Source of the DNA: Siphonodentalium dalli
Lineage: Eukaryota; Mollusca; Scaphopoda; Gadilida; Siphonodentaliidae
Assembly (NCBI GenBank): GCA_032622095.1
Contig: CP136061.1
Coordinates: forward strand, 51,225,762-51,289,761
Direction: 5' to 3'
Length of the DNA stretch: 64,000 bases
Made by a program: the position numbers and the translations under genes. Of this stretch, positions 13,001 to 23,470 are shown in pieces (position 1 is the stretch's first letter; the number at the start of each line of letters is the position of its first letter). Below the pieces are notes generated by a model that did not search any database, was not told where the DNA came from, and worked only from the letters and a program-made list of their open reading frames with translations.

Positions 13001-13820
13001 TTTTCAACAACTCATTTTTTCTACAAATCAGTTATTGATTGTGACGCTGACAGCGCGCTAATTATCATCTTCTTCAACATGTAATTAGTTTCCCGATGAT
13101 GACGTGCACGTGTATCCACTGTGCCATGGTAATTGTTTTGATAACTTTTGTTTACATTCTGATGATTCTGAAATAGAGTCTAGTAAACAAGTTTGTGTTT
13201 GATGCAAAGCTTTTAATTGGAATAAATACATGTTGCGCATGTTATTTGAGGTTTAATAACACATGAACAGCCATCAATTGTGATATATATATAGCTCAAA
13301 CGAAATGTGACCCTTTACTGCCTGAATTGACCCCTTACTGCCTGAATTTCGCGCTATCTTTGATCGCTTATTTTAAACAGAAATAATGAAAGTTGTAAAC
13401 ACACATAAGATGTAAGATAGAGCTAGGAGTTATGAACAAAATTACATAGAGTTTTATTAATTGTACATGCATACCGAAGGTGCAGCGCAAACATAAAAGT
13501 GACCTTTACTTCTTGAAATACTGTCCATCTTGTAATTTTATGTAATTAATTTCGAACAATGGTTCCGTATGGCTATTATAGCCTATTTTGTTGATAGCAA
13601 CTTGATTATGGGTAGAGTGGGAAGGGTTTAACTGGTATTGAGAAGGATGCGGTGACCAATTGGTTTATTGAGACGATGGGTAAGACAATTATTTGCTGTT
13701 CTCAGTGGTATTTGTGGGTTGAAATGGTCATTCGAGAGTGTCGGTGTAATCGCATACTCTCGAGTCCTTCCACGACACGAATATCTCGACACCACGCAGT
13801 ATGTGAGTAATGTTTACATA
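10080..13820. other. Lectin copy 1 intron 2, middle: no gene seen
   Basis: The stretch is AT-rich with no recognisable coding region. It holds a G-run near 11215-11227, a second copy of the 'ttggaaat' palindrome repeat (about 11330-11640), and a small direct duplication of 'ccttactgcctgaatt' at about 13312-13350. Confidence 0.45.
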
Positions 13821-13823
13821 TTT

Positions 13824-13942
13824 CAGTATATGTTGTACACCAGGGAAAACAACCTGACTCGAGCCAACTGACCCGGTCTAGCTGAATGAGGGGGCAAATA
13901 TGCGATACCAAGGTTGTTCCTCTTGGTGTACAACCTGTACTG
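13824..13942. repeat. Fold-back element with 32-bp arms
   Basis: Arms 13824-13855 and 13911-13942 pair at 26 of 32 positions by hand count; both carry the 'gttgtacacca' word. The 55-base spacer has no notable feature. It resembles a small fold-back MITE. Confidence 0.6.
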
Positions 13943-13997
13943 AAGTTATACACTGATTTTCAATATGTGACCCGCCATACCAAATCCAGTCGTAAGT

Positions 13998-14066
13998 GCC
14001 AATGCATTCTCTTATATATGCGAGTCGATCATAGGTAGCCTCGCATATATAAGAGAATGCATTGGC
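13998..14066. repeat. Perfect 27-bp hairpin
   Basis: Arms 13998-14024 and 14040-14066 are exact reverse complements over 27 bases, separated by a 15-base loop. The arms contain 'atgcattctcttatatatgc'. Pairing stops abruptly at both outer ends. It may be the remains of a palindromic transposon end or a recent fold-back insertion; a microRNA precursor is possible but usually shows bulges. Confidence 0.8.
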
Positions 14067-14239
14067 CTAACAATATTTTACAATTTTAATAATTTTTTCT
14101 TGTATTCTTTAACAATTTTATAATTTCACACATACAGAGCCCCAGACAAACATGAGCAGACGACACTCTTCTATATGCTTCTATATATGTGTGGGGCTCC
14201 CTGCATGGTAATGGATTTATTTTATAACATGAGAGAGGG

Positions 14240-15300
14240 GCGGAAGCCGCGAATTATAACAATACGCCATGATAATGATCGCACCTGTCACTTGGGTTAA
14301 AACACGGATCGTACCATTCGTAGCGCTGATGGGGTGGATGGGGCACACAATTGTTGGTTTGTCAGGAGGGGGTGACTGGAATTTAACTGAACGAAATCCA
14401 CATTTGTTTGAAATGTATAATCCACAATAATCACCTTTTAACAATGACATTCAGAATATTCTACAAACCACATATTTGTTGTAGTCTTTTTACATGAGTG
14501 CCGGTGACATATCTCTCACACAAACTTCCTGAGATGTGGAACAGTTTCACTATCGGGAAATTGCCGCCTGGGTTCTGAACGATAAATCCATTATGGGAAC
14601 TAAGATGAAAATAACAATAACATCCACAACAGTCACGTTTTATTGTATAAATTATTTTTATAAACCGATTCACACCCCTCGGCCAATCAAATTGCTCCAA
14701 TTCATGAACAATATTTCTTGTATGAATCTGTATTTCAACGGGGCCAAAATACAGACTTGAGCTAAATATCACACAGAAATTGACATTAATTGGACAGTAA
14801 GCTGAAGGAGATCGGATCGGTAGATGTGAAATTCTAACAATGCGCCATGGTAATGATCGTACCAGTCGCTCGGGAAGTTGAAACACGGATCATCCCATTA
14901 TTAGCGGACATACATGTACACGGGTGGTCTGCATGGGTGGGGGCCCAACACTTTCGGTTGAATATGTTTTGGTTTGTCGGGAGGGGCGGGTGATTGGAAG
15001 TAAACTGAACGAGATCCAAACCTGTTTCGAATGTATAATCCACAATAATCAGGTAATGATCTTTAGAATGATACATTGAGAAAATTTCACATACTGTTTA
15101 CATATACATGCATGTGCGCGGAAAATACAGGCACTATACACAGGTTTGCTTACGTCTTTTGTTATGAATGCCGGTGATATTTCATCACACAAACTTCATG
15201 CAATGTGGAATAGTTTCACTTCCGAGTCCGAACACTACCGGCACATTGTCTCCTGTGTTCTGAACGATAATTCCATTATGGCAACACGGCGAAAAATAAC
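14240..15300 (+). repeat. Diverged tandem duplication, about 0.6-kb unit
   Basis: The segment from about 14240 to 14640 is repeated at about 14835-15300. Shared landmarks in order are 'aacaatacgccatg', 'aaacacggatc', 'ttggtttgtc', 'aatgtataatccacaataatc', 'gtgccggtgacat', 'cacacaaacttc' and 'ctgttctgaacgata'-like words. No open frame is maintained between copies. Confidence 0.65.
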
Positions 15301-15682
15301 CTAAACAGCTGAAACAGTTTATTGTCACAAGGAAGAATCTGTTTTATCAAGAAACACGTTATCAGTACAAAACGTTCTCAAATTCGGATACAAAATGGTT
15401 TGTCAATGCTGATATATAATGCAGACGCAAGTGATGGGTTATAACATATGCGTATAAACAACCGAAACTTTAAATTTGGAGACAAAGTGTTTATCGACGC
15501 CGATAAATAATCCCGATGCAAGTGCTCCCACTGTCGATGATAATTTGACTTGTGTGGTAGGAATTTATGTAACACCACAAAACATTAAATTAATCTTTGA
15601 ATGGTAATTGATACGTAATTATCATATTGAAAGTGGCTCAATTATGTTTGCCTTGGGGTGTGAATCGGTTTATAAATATGTC

Positions 15683-15775
15683 ATAATCCGCTTGGGTATT
15701 TTTACAAGAAATACAGACCGCGGCGCTAAACGCGCCTTGGTCTATATTTCTTGTACATATACCCAAGCGGGTTAT
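15683..15775. repeat. Fold-back element with 37-bp arms
   Basis: Arms 15683-15719 and 15739-15775 pair at 33 of 37 positions around a 19-base GC-rich loop. The arms share 'ccgcttgggtat' and 'acaagaaata'. No target duplication was established. Confidence 0.65.
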
Positions 15776-16766
15776 AATATTATTTTCCCGCGTTACGTGA
15801 GTTTAGCGGGAAAATCTTGTCTTCTACCGGTCGATATGATAAACAATTCATTATTGTGGCCAATGAGAATTATGCCAGTGGTGTTAATGAGTTGTGTTAT
15901 CGATCGACAGATCGGGCGGTAAAATCAGTTTCAAGCACCGAGGAGTAAACAACTAAAATTACAAAAATAATTTGTTTATGTATTTATTTAAATTTTCATT
16001 TAGTATAAGTATGTTGAGTTATTTATTTATTTATGTGAACTTCTGACACCATCCGAGTTGCGTAGCAGTACATAGCGTGTACAGTTTCAGGAGACAGGTT
16101 TCCATAGTTGTTTCCCTTCACAAATAGGGTTTTTTTATCTATGGTTTTTTCCTGTACGGCTACGGAGCATTTAGAATAGGATATTAACTAAGTTTAGCAC
16201 AATTATATGGTGATGAGCAGAACTTTGGAAGTATTTGATATATGTTATTGTGTAACACAGACATAGGCACCATATATAATAATTGTGTAATTATAATGCA
16301 TTCTACTAAACGGCGTCTATAATAAATGCGCTTGATGGCACATATTGTGTTTGTTTTAATTGGGGATCCGTGGATAGGGAAGACCCAATACTGGTTGAAG
16401 CAAAGGTTCACCAGAGTACGTTGACCCATTGCTGGTCACTCGTGTACTAATCTGCACGCGCTCGCTCAATCACAAATGGGCGTTGAGCCGATGGTTCACT
16501 GATAACGGAAAAATTAAGTTTGTTGCACGAGTTGAATATGAACTCACTCGTGTGTGTGGCCGTTCGGTCACTCCATGGACGATCGAAAGCAAAACACATA
16601 AGAATGCGATAGTTGTTGACATTTATAAGTACTCCTTATCAATAACAGAATTGTGACGAATGCGGCGGTGAGCAAAGGTGTAATACTGTGTTTTTGTTAA
16701 TTTATTTCAGACTTTCGCTCCCACTTGTGTGACGTTGAGTTAAGTGTTTTTGTTATTTTATTTCAG

Positions 16767-17012
16767 GCTATCGCCTTAGAAATTTCTCGATAGACGTGTC
16801 TATCACATACGGGAACGGAGGGGGTTTGTCCAATGACCAGTGTTACCACTACCCCGGGAGTGTTCCCGAAGGAGCCACAGTAGATATGTCTTGTAGCGGA
16901 GACGCTATCGGGCGATATGTGAAAGTGCAAAAGATTGGCCCAACAGATACACTAGCTCTCTCCTTGTGTGAGGTGGAATTGTACGGCACACCATGTCCCG
17001 ACTACATTCCAG
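16767..17012 (+). CDS. Lectin copy 1, exon 3: F-type lectin domain, C-terminal half
   Basis: The exon has a polypyrimidine acceptor (tttcag, AG at 16765-16766) and a GTGAGT donor at 17013, with phase 1 on both sides. It encodes about 81 residues: YRLRNFSIDVSITYGNGGG, a Cys-rich loop with CYHYPG and SCSGDA, the family signature GRYVKVQ, and the closing LCEVELYG. These are the hallmark C-terminal elements of F-type lectins; the Cys and Glu of CEVE take part in the fold and cation site in the family. The residues YR at the start complete the fucose motif begun in exon 2. The same exon recurs at 50549-50794, equal in length and frame. Confidence 0.88.
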
Positions 17013-17394
17013 GTGAGTGTATAGGCAACGGGTAACGTAGTAGGACAAATCACGCGGTGGCGACAGGGGTGTCTCCGCAACTGTGGTCACAGTTGGAAAT
17101 GTCATGCCAGAAATAATAGTTTGAAATAGGTTGAACTTTATTTGCCAACCATTGATTGGTTTAAAATGTGTTTTATTATTTCTTACCTTTGTAGTTGTTT
17201 GGACCGAGATGGCCATGAGTTATGTTTTGCTCAACATAGGTTATAAGATTTGGAATCCTTGTGGTATCAGTTGGAAATGTTTTTTCCAAGAGGGTGGGGG
17301 GGGGGGGGATGGGTGCACATTTACTTCACCGGACTTGACCATAGAAACCTGTCAATCTTTTAAGTACTTTCATGTGGGTCGGTTATATTCAATT

Positions 17395-17915
17395 TGTGGA
17401 AGGTACCTGGGTATTATTATATGGGTGGCGGGTCAGGACATCGTGGGAGGGACATGGGTACTGTTATGTGAGTGGCGGCTGTGGTGTTGTGGATGGTACC
17501 TGTGTATTGTAATATGGATGGCGGGTAACGACGTTGTGAGAGGTACTTACGTACTGCTCTATGGGTGACGGGGTTTCGATGTTATAGAAGGTACCTGGGT
17601 ATTTGTGTATGGCTATGGTACCGGTGTTGTGGAGGGGAGCTGGGTACTGTTATATGTTATTATGGGTGCAGTGTTGTGGGAGGTACCTGGGTACTGTTTT
17701 ATGGGTGTCGGTGTGTGGTGTTGTGGAAGTTACCTGGGTACTGTAAAATGGGTGGCGGGGCGTGGTGTTGTGGAAGGTACCTGGATACAGTTATATGGGT
17801 GCCGTTGTTGTGGAAGGTACCTGGATATTGTTACATGGGTGGCGGGGTGATGTGTTGTGGGAGATGCCTCGGTACTGTTAAATGGTGCCGGTGTTGCGGT
17901 GTGGGAACTGATTAT
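17395..17915 (+). repeat. VNTR in lectin copy 1 intron 3, about 57-bp unit
   Basis: Roughly nine copies of a G-rich unit built on 'aaggtacctgggtactg' followed by 'tatatgggtggcgg' and 'tggtgttgtgg'. The long open frames through it are a by-product of the unit length, not a gene. The equivalent intron in copy 2 has only about two such units (51343-51445). A G-run lies just upstream at about 17294-17310. Confidence 0.8.
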
Positions 17916-18075
17916 TTAGTATGATGCTGATTTGTTTGCAGAATATGGGTTTGTGAAAATGCAAGATTTTAGTTTAGTAACAATACCGAAAATTATGCAT
18001 GGGGTGAGATTCTAAGCGAACACTGATCACCTGAAATGTCACTGGGACTTAACCCATCGCAGATATCTGTCGACT

Positions 18076-18237
18076 ATGGGAAATAATCAGTTGTTTGTAA
18101 CCAGTGGTCGATCTATCGACGGTGAGAACATTATCGTGCAGTTTGTCCAATGCCGCTCGTTGACTAGACTGGCTTCTGTACCATTAGTTACCAATAATGG
18201 TCAGGTTACTACAATCTGGCAGCTGGTTCAATTGTGA
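18076..18237 (+). other. Open frame kept in both copies of intron 3
   Basis: A 53-codon frame reading MGNNQLFVTSGRSIDGENI and onward aligns, in the same frame, with 51466-51723 in copy 2. Several differences between the two are at third codon positions (for example in the Gly, Leu and Thr codons), and the Cys is kept. This may be a remnant or alternative exon between the lectin and PAN exons. Against this, no acceptor and donor pair of phase 1 is evident, direct splicing of exon 3 to the PAN exon works without it, and copy 2 has a stop just upstream. No known domain. Confidence 0.25.
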
Positions 18238-18539
18238 CTACGACCAGTATAATGCGTGAAATTCGACAACACCAGTTACTATCTATACTGCTTCACATAA
18301 TGACAAATGTATGTTCATATGCAAATAGTACAATTGCTTAGTTAATCTATATTACTATCTAAGCTGCCGTCTGCAATTGTCTGTGTGATGATCATGCCCA
18401 CTTATTTGCTTGTACTTAATGTCTATTGACGAAGATAACGGTTCCTTGCCCAAACATACGAAAATCCGAATACTTAGTAACCTGACCATGTTTGCACTAA
18501 TTACCTCACTCATGTTACCGAAGACACGCACTTCATTAG

Positions 18540-18772
18540 GGCATAATAATACACGTGTTTACCACACGACCAGAAACATGAAGTCGTCAGACCAGCCAAT
18601 CCAGACAGGTGTTGCTAGGAGTGAGCTGCAATGTGCGCGCATGTGCACCCAAGATAGTCCAGCATGCAAGTCATTCAACTATAACAAAGTGACGTCTGAG
18701 TGTGAACGTCTGCCAACCTTCAATAACACAGTGGTCGCTGAGGGGTGGGCTTACAACCAACCATGCTGGTAA
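18540..18772 (+). CDS. Lectin copy 1, exon 4: PAN/Apple domain and C terminus
   Basis: The exon encodes a single short PAN/Apple-like domain and ends at TAA 18770-18772. Five cysteines are spaced as LQCARMC, PACKSFNY, TSECERL and QPCW; the C-x-x-x-C then C-K-S-F-N-Y core is typical of PAN modules, which mediate protein or carbohydrate contacts. The acceptor is uncertain. The AG used by copy 2 is absent because 13 bases are missing here; the nearest upstream AG (18538-18539, 'cttcattag') would give an exon in the required phase 1. With that choice the mature reading is exon 3 then GHNNTRVYHTTR. The frame is also open further upstream to 18410, so a different upstream boundary is possible. Predicted full length of copy 1 is about 248 residues. 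Confidence 0.7.
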
Positions 18773-19056
18773 ATCAAAGTGATGTCTGACAGAAAGCATC
18801 AGTGGTAGCTAGTGAAGACACTCACAACACTCCATGGCTGAATTGGTCAATACCATCATTTTGTGATAGAGTTACACAGGCCCCGGAAATTGTGGTTACG
18901 TTATCCAGGTTGGGGTTAAAAGCGACATGGTTACTCAGATTAATCAAGTCTATCACAATTTATCTCAACACAATCTAATGGTTTGGGAACCTTGTTACAA
19001 TTATCACACTTATTAGATTGACCAACACAGCCAACTGATGTGAACCAAAATGATGT

Positions 19057-19760
19057 TTGACAATACAATATATGAGCAACTGAATCACTTAGTCAAGTTT
19101 TCTCTGACCAATGGGTCAGCCCCGACATTGCAAGCCAACAAATCAAAAACATATGTGAACGAACGAAAGTGATGTCTGACGATGAAATAAAGACAAAGGA
19201 ACCTGTAATATTTAGTTTGGTTTCCTATGAACAATAGGTTAGCACCAACTCTACGTGCAACAAACGGCATAGACAAATCGATAGGAACCAAATTGATGGA
19301 TGACAATACAATGATCACAAGGCCTCTTCAAATTCTTCGTCTAGTTTCCTATGAACAATGAGCTAACACCAACAGTATATACAACCAACGTCATAAACAT
19401 ATCGATGTGACCCAAACTGATGTATGGCAATACAAAGATGACAAGGGCACTTCAATTGCTTAGTCAAGTTTCCTCTGAACAATGGGTTAGCACCAACACT
19501 ATACTTCAATTTCTTCGTCTGACCTCTGAACATTGAGAGACCACCGCCACTACATGCAATCAACGTCATAGACATCTCGTTGTGACACAAAAATGATTTA
19601 TGTCAATGCAGTGATCACAATGGCTCTTCAATTTCTTAATCTAGTTTCCTATGAACAATGAGTTAGCAACAACACTATATAGAACCAACGTCATAAATAG
19701 ATCGATGGGAACCAAATTGATGTCTGACAATACAATAATCACGAGGAAATGGATTGTTTA
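19057..19760 (+). repeat. Satellite downstream of PAN exon, about 125-bp unit
   Basis: Five to six units with recurring 'gacaatacaatgatcacaag', 'cttcaatttcttagtc', 'gtttcctatgaacaatg' and 'accaacgtcatagac' words, at about 19057, 19177, 19299, 19427, 19601 and 19727. The same array is present after the PAN exon of copy 2 (52415-53100), so it was part of the duplicated unit. Confidence 0.75.
19186..19191 (+). promoter_or_regulatory. Candidate polyA signal, lectin copy 1
   Basis: AATAAA lies about 415 bases after the stop and is followed by a T/G-rich stretch. It is at the matching place in copy 2 (52557-52562). It falls inside the 3' satellite, so it could be coincidental. Confidence 0.35.
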
Positions 19761-19799
19761 TTTGCAAAGTCAACATCGCAGTTGCAACATTCTACAACG

Positions 19800-20115
19800 T
19801 ACATGTACAACACTTATATAAGACTTCTATGTATAACACTTAATACTTATAAATGCATACACTTTTTCCTATACGAATTATAAATGTATAACTCTTCTAT
19901 TATACTTATAAATGCATAACACTTCTATTAGACGTATACATGTATAACACTTATATAATACATATACACGTATAACTCTGCTATAAGACTTATAAATGCA
20001 TACCACTTTTATAAGACTTATAAATGTATTACTCTTCTATAAGACTTATAAATGTATAACACGTCTATAAGACTTATAAATGCATAACACTTACAGAAGA
20101 GTAATACAGTCTTAT
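19800..20115 (+). repeat. AT-rich minisatellite, about 27-bp unit
   Basis: About ten units of 'acttataaatgtataacac' plus 'ttctataag'-like sequence. It follows the point where the unit 1 and unit 2 homology stops, so the array is specific to unit 1. Confidence 0.7.
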
Positions 20116-20819
20116 ATATGTGTAAACAGTTTGTGTTCAGTATTTGAAGTTTTTATATTATTATTTCCTACATTCATCGACCTACACGTGTTGTGATCAC
20201 AGGTACGAATATACTAGATTTAGATTTAAGAATTAAGCGTATGAGTATCTATACAGGTACCGGCGGCCTTCGTTGTGGGTATAGCTGTTAAAAAGTCACA
20301 TCAGCCAAAACCGCCGCAAACAGAATGAATATTATAAAATAGACATATATTGTTCTTATACCAATCATAAATATCGCGTAAATTGCATGTTATTGTCACG
20401 TCTGTTCACTTTTTTGTAAACAAACATCAAAACCGTTACAAAACCATTTGTTTATAGAACAATCGGAACTACCTGATCGTCCAATGAAAATGTTCCGTTG
20501 ATAACATTATTGGCGACATCAGCAATCGCATTCAAATCACACCAATTTTTTATTTTAATCGACCCATTCTACCCGCCTCAGTTCAAGTTTAAGTTTAAGT
20601 GAGTGAAACTATTCGAAAGTCTCTGTACCGAGACGATCAATGACTTCACACCAGAAAGTATACCTCAGCTGTAGAATGTCGGGTGATTGACAAGAGAAAT
20701 GATTGTCGTACTGGATTTTGCAATCTGCACATAATGAATTATTCTTAAAGGTAGTTCTATTCAGTGATAGAGCTAGGTTCTAGAGGTCCTGAGACTGACT
20801 AGGCAATATATACCCGCGC

Positions 20820-21180
20820 AAATACGCACATAATCGATCTATTATGTGAAATAGGTACATAATGTGATTATTTGATTCTGAAATAATAAGATAATGGACT
20901 CATACCCGTTATTACGTTTTATGGCGCGGGCCACAATGAAAACATTGCTTAAAGATCGTACACCTGAAAAGTCGTGAGTTTGCTTATATGTGTCATTTTC
21001 CGCACACAACCTGCTTAGAATCGCTTCATTATGAGTCGATAGTTTGACTAAAACGCACTCACTATCAGCACATTGTCGACTCAAATTGAGAAGATTCTAA
21101 GCAGACTACCTACCTAAACATGTTCTGTTATAAGCAGATAATATGCGGATTTTCGGGAGAACAGGATGGACTAGGGTTCC
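20820..21180 (-). repeat. Dispersed repeat, inverted copy
   Basis: On the minus strand this stretch matches the + strand at about 3190-3505, including 'gagtcgata', 'aatgaagcgattctaagc', 'gcccgcgccataaaacg' and 'tcgattatgtgcgtatt'. It sits 240 bases before the start of unit 2 part A, so the junction between the two lectin units contains an inverted piece of the unit itself. Confidence 0.65.
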
Positions 21181-21417
21181 CACCTAGAAGTTTTCCAAAT
21201 ACTGCAAATAGAAAGGGGATCTTTGTCTATGGTTGTATACCGCTGGGAGTTTGACAGTAACCACTAATTATTGTAATGAGATAGCACATATGTGTTGACG
21301 ATGCGCTTCCAATAGTTCTTCGATGGGAAGATTCCTTCGTCGAGGAAGACGATTAGGTAACAGACACGTCCGTACATCGGAAGGATGATCATCATATATG
21401 CCGCGAAACCTGTTGTG

Positions 21418-22390
21418 CGTGTATTTTCAAAATAGTACTTGCATTGCAAATGAGCTCAATGACCTATATGCGAACACGGACTGAGTATACTGATCGTTGA
21501 TTGGTTACACCGGCATCACGACGTAAATTGTGTATTCGGACGTCGCTTCGTAATTATCAATTAGTTATTAATGTCTATGTCTCGAAAACAACCATTTAAG
21601 TTATCAGATTCCAATAAGGCACCGACAATACAGACTTCTCAAACGTTTAAGCAATATATGAGCAATATAAGGATACAGCCTCCTACCAAAGGCAGGTTCC
21701 AGGCCGATATGAATGAACTCCTGTTTCCTCAGTGGATCCAACAATTGTTCAATAATATATTCCACAAATGGGTAATTGTCCAATACTTCTAAGGTTTATT
21801 TCGGGGTTGAAAAGCTGACAAGACTTCTCATATGCTAGGCTTTTTCGGGGCGGGGGCTTCCTCATGATGTTGGCTTCTCTCTGGACCTGGACATCACGAA
21901 AGAAATTGATAGTGCCATCATCGAATGTCAAGAACTGATCACGTATAACCAATATAACACATACCTACGGACATACGCCTCTTCTAAGTGTGCCTTACGC
22001 CTGTCGTCTCAAGGAAATAGCTAGAAACAAACAACCATTTTCTTAATCAGACCACGTGTTCAGAATTTCACAAGCTTTGATTTGCACTTAGACTTCTGCA
22101 ATCACCACATCAACAAACATTTAAAAAGTAGGTTGTCGCACTGTGTCACATTCGGTCAGACTGAATTATCAGCTGAATGGTTTTCAGTAAGGACATTTCC
22201 ATTGGCAATGTGGTTATGTCACGGACACCATGGAGCATTGTGTTTAGAGCGATTTACTAGGGGTGCATCACTTCAAACCCAGACATGGATGACAGTTGTG
22301 TTTTCAAAACCTTATCTGAATTATTATCGGACATCCTAATCTACCAATTCAGCCTGTTCTCCCAAAACCCGAACATTATCTGCGTATAAT
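21418..22390 (+). repeat. Duplicated segment, unit 2 part A
   Basis: Second copy of 2283-3230. Homology begins after the place where unit 1 carries the signal-peptide exons, so no equivalent of that exon is found here. The right end stops at an AT microsatellite that adjoins the LINE. Confidence 0.7.
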
Positions 22391-22395
22391 AAAAC

Positions 22396-22416
22396 TTTAT
22401 ATATATATATATATCT
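22396..22416. repeat. AT microsatellite at LINE 3' side
   Basis: A short run of alternating TA lies between unit 2 part A and LINE 3' sequence; it may be the simple-repeat tail of the minus-strand LINE. Confidence 0.5.
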
Positions 22417-22988
22417 TTATTATCCTCCATATATGGAGATTCATATATAAATGTTTATATTATGAGAACAATTAACACAATTTGGTACATAACACAGTGT
22501 ATAATAAATTTAAGATTACAAACATCTGCAACACATGTCTCAAAATGTATGATGAACCAACTACACATGCATATATACACACACTCATGCACTACATAAA
22601 GTATATATTCCATTCTACAGCCATATCGTACTTACAGACAGAGAAATGGCATACTCCGAGACGACCAAGCCGAAGTTGGACCCAAATCAGGGATCTCTCT
22701 CTCTGGAAGACCCACAAACGCCACTGCCTTTGTGCAGTCTTACCGATTCGGAGCCGAACATTTCCCCAGCTCCACTCATGTATATATATATACAGCCATA
22801 TCGCACTTACAGACATACAGACGACAGTCAGACAAGCAGACATACGAGACAAACAAACAAACGGCAGATATACATACAGACAAATGTACTTACTGGTAAA
22901 ACAATACACAGATACATATGATATGAACAATTACAAACACGCTTATAACTGCATGTTATGATAGAGTTTACATGAGGGTTTGTGAGAT

Positions 22989-23466
22989 CTAGTCAGGACT
23001 TGGCGTCAGTCGATCAACATATACTCTCCAGAGAAATGCGGCTTTGTTCACGAAAAAGTATATTAGTTCATTTTCTAATTCGGGATCACAGTATATGTTT
23101 TCATGTAGACATGTTATTAGAACGCGCGTTTTGGATTCTACATCCAGTTTGTCATACTGCATATAAATGTCTACATGAAACAAGTTTAGTAGCTCGAATT
23201 CAAAGGTATTTCGATCGTCGCAAATGGAAGAACATTCGATTAAGGCATGTTTTACAAGATCTTTATGTTTGTTGTTACATAATACGCAGGTTTCTTCATT
23301 TGTTTCCAGGATACAAATAAGGCGTGCAATAAGTAGATATGATTTTGTATGGGCTGGGTATATGCGACAATTTTCCCATAGCCGGGACATGCATAACGTT
23401 GGATGGACGGCAGAGAACCTGGCAAGTCGATTATCCTCATTTACGCTCATGTCCCAATATTCTCTA
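22989..23466 (-). pseudogene. LINE ORF2, C-terminal part with Cys-His knuckle
   Basis: This frame continues ORF2 beyond the inserted element and ends at TAG 22989-22991. It includes MSRLWENCRIYP and a Cys/His cluster ETCVLCNNKHKDLVKHALIE followed by C, the C-terminal zinc-knuckle-like region seen after the reverse transcriptase in several LINE groups. It is probably involved in target or RNA recognition; exact role is not established. The codons next to the TTAA border match the expected frame. Confidence 0.8.
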
Positions 23467-23470
23467 TTAA

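Noticed and set aside
14461-14886. 141-codon minus-strand frame
   Set aside because: It spans part of the 0.6-kb tandem duplication, and the other copy does not keep the frame.
17131-17924. Long + strand open frames of Gly/Tyr/Val/Trp-rich peptide
   Set aside because: They run through the 57-bp VNTR; the repeat unit is a multiple of three, which makes long frames by chance. No start context or homologue-like features.
22482-22961. Overlapping frames of 90-160 codons on both strands
   Set aside because: They lie in the LINE 3' region, which is low-complexity (TACA and ACAG repeats), and have no domain signature.
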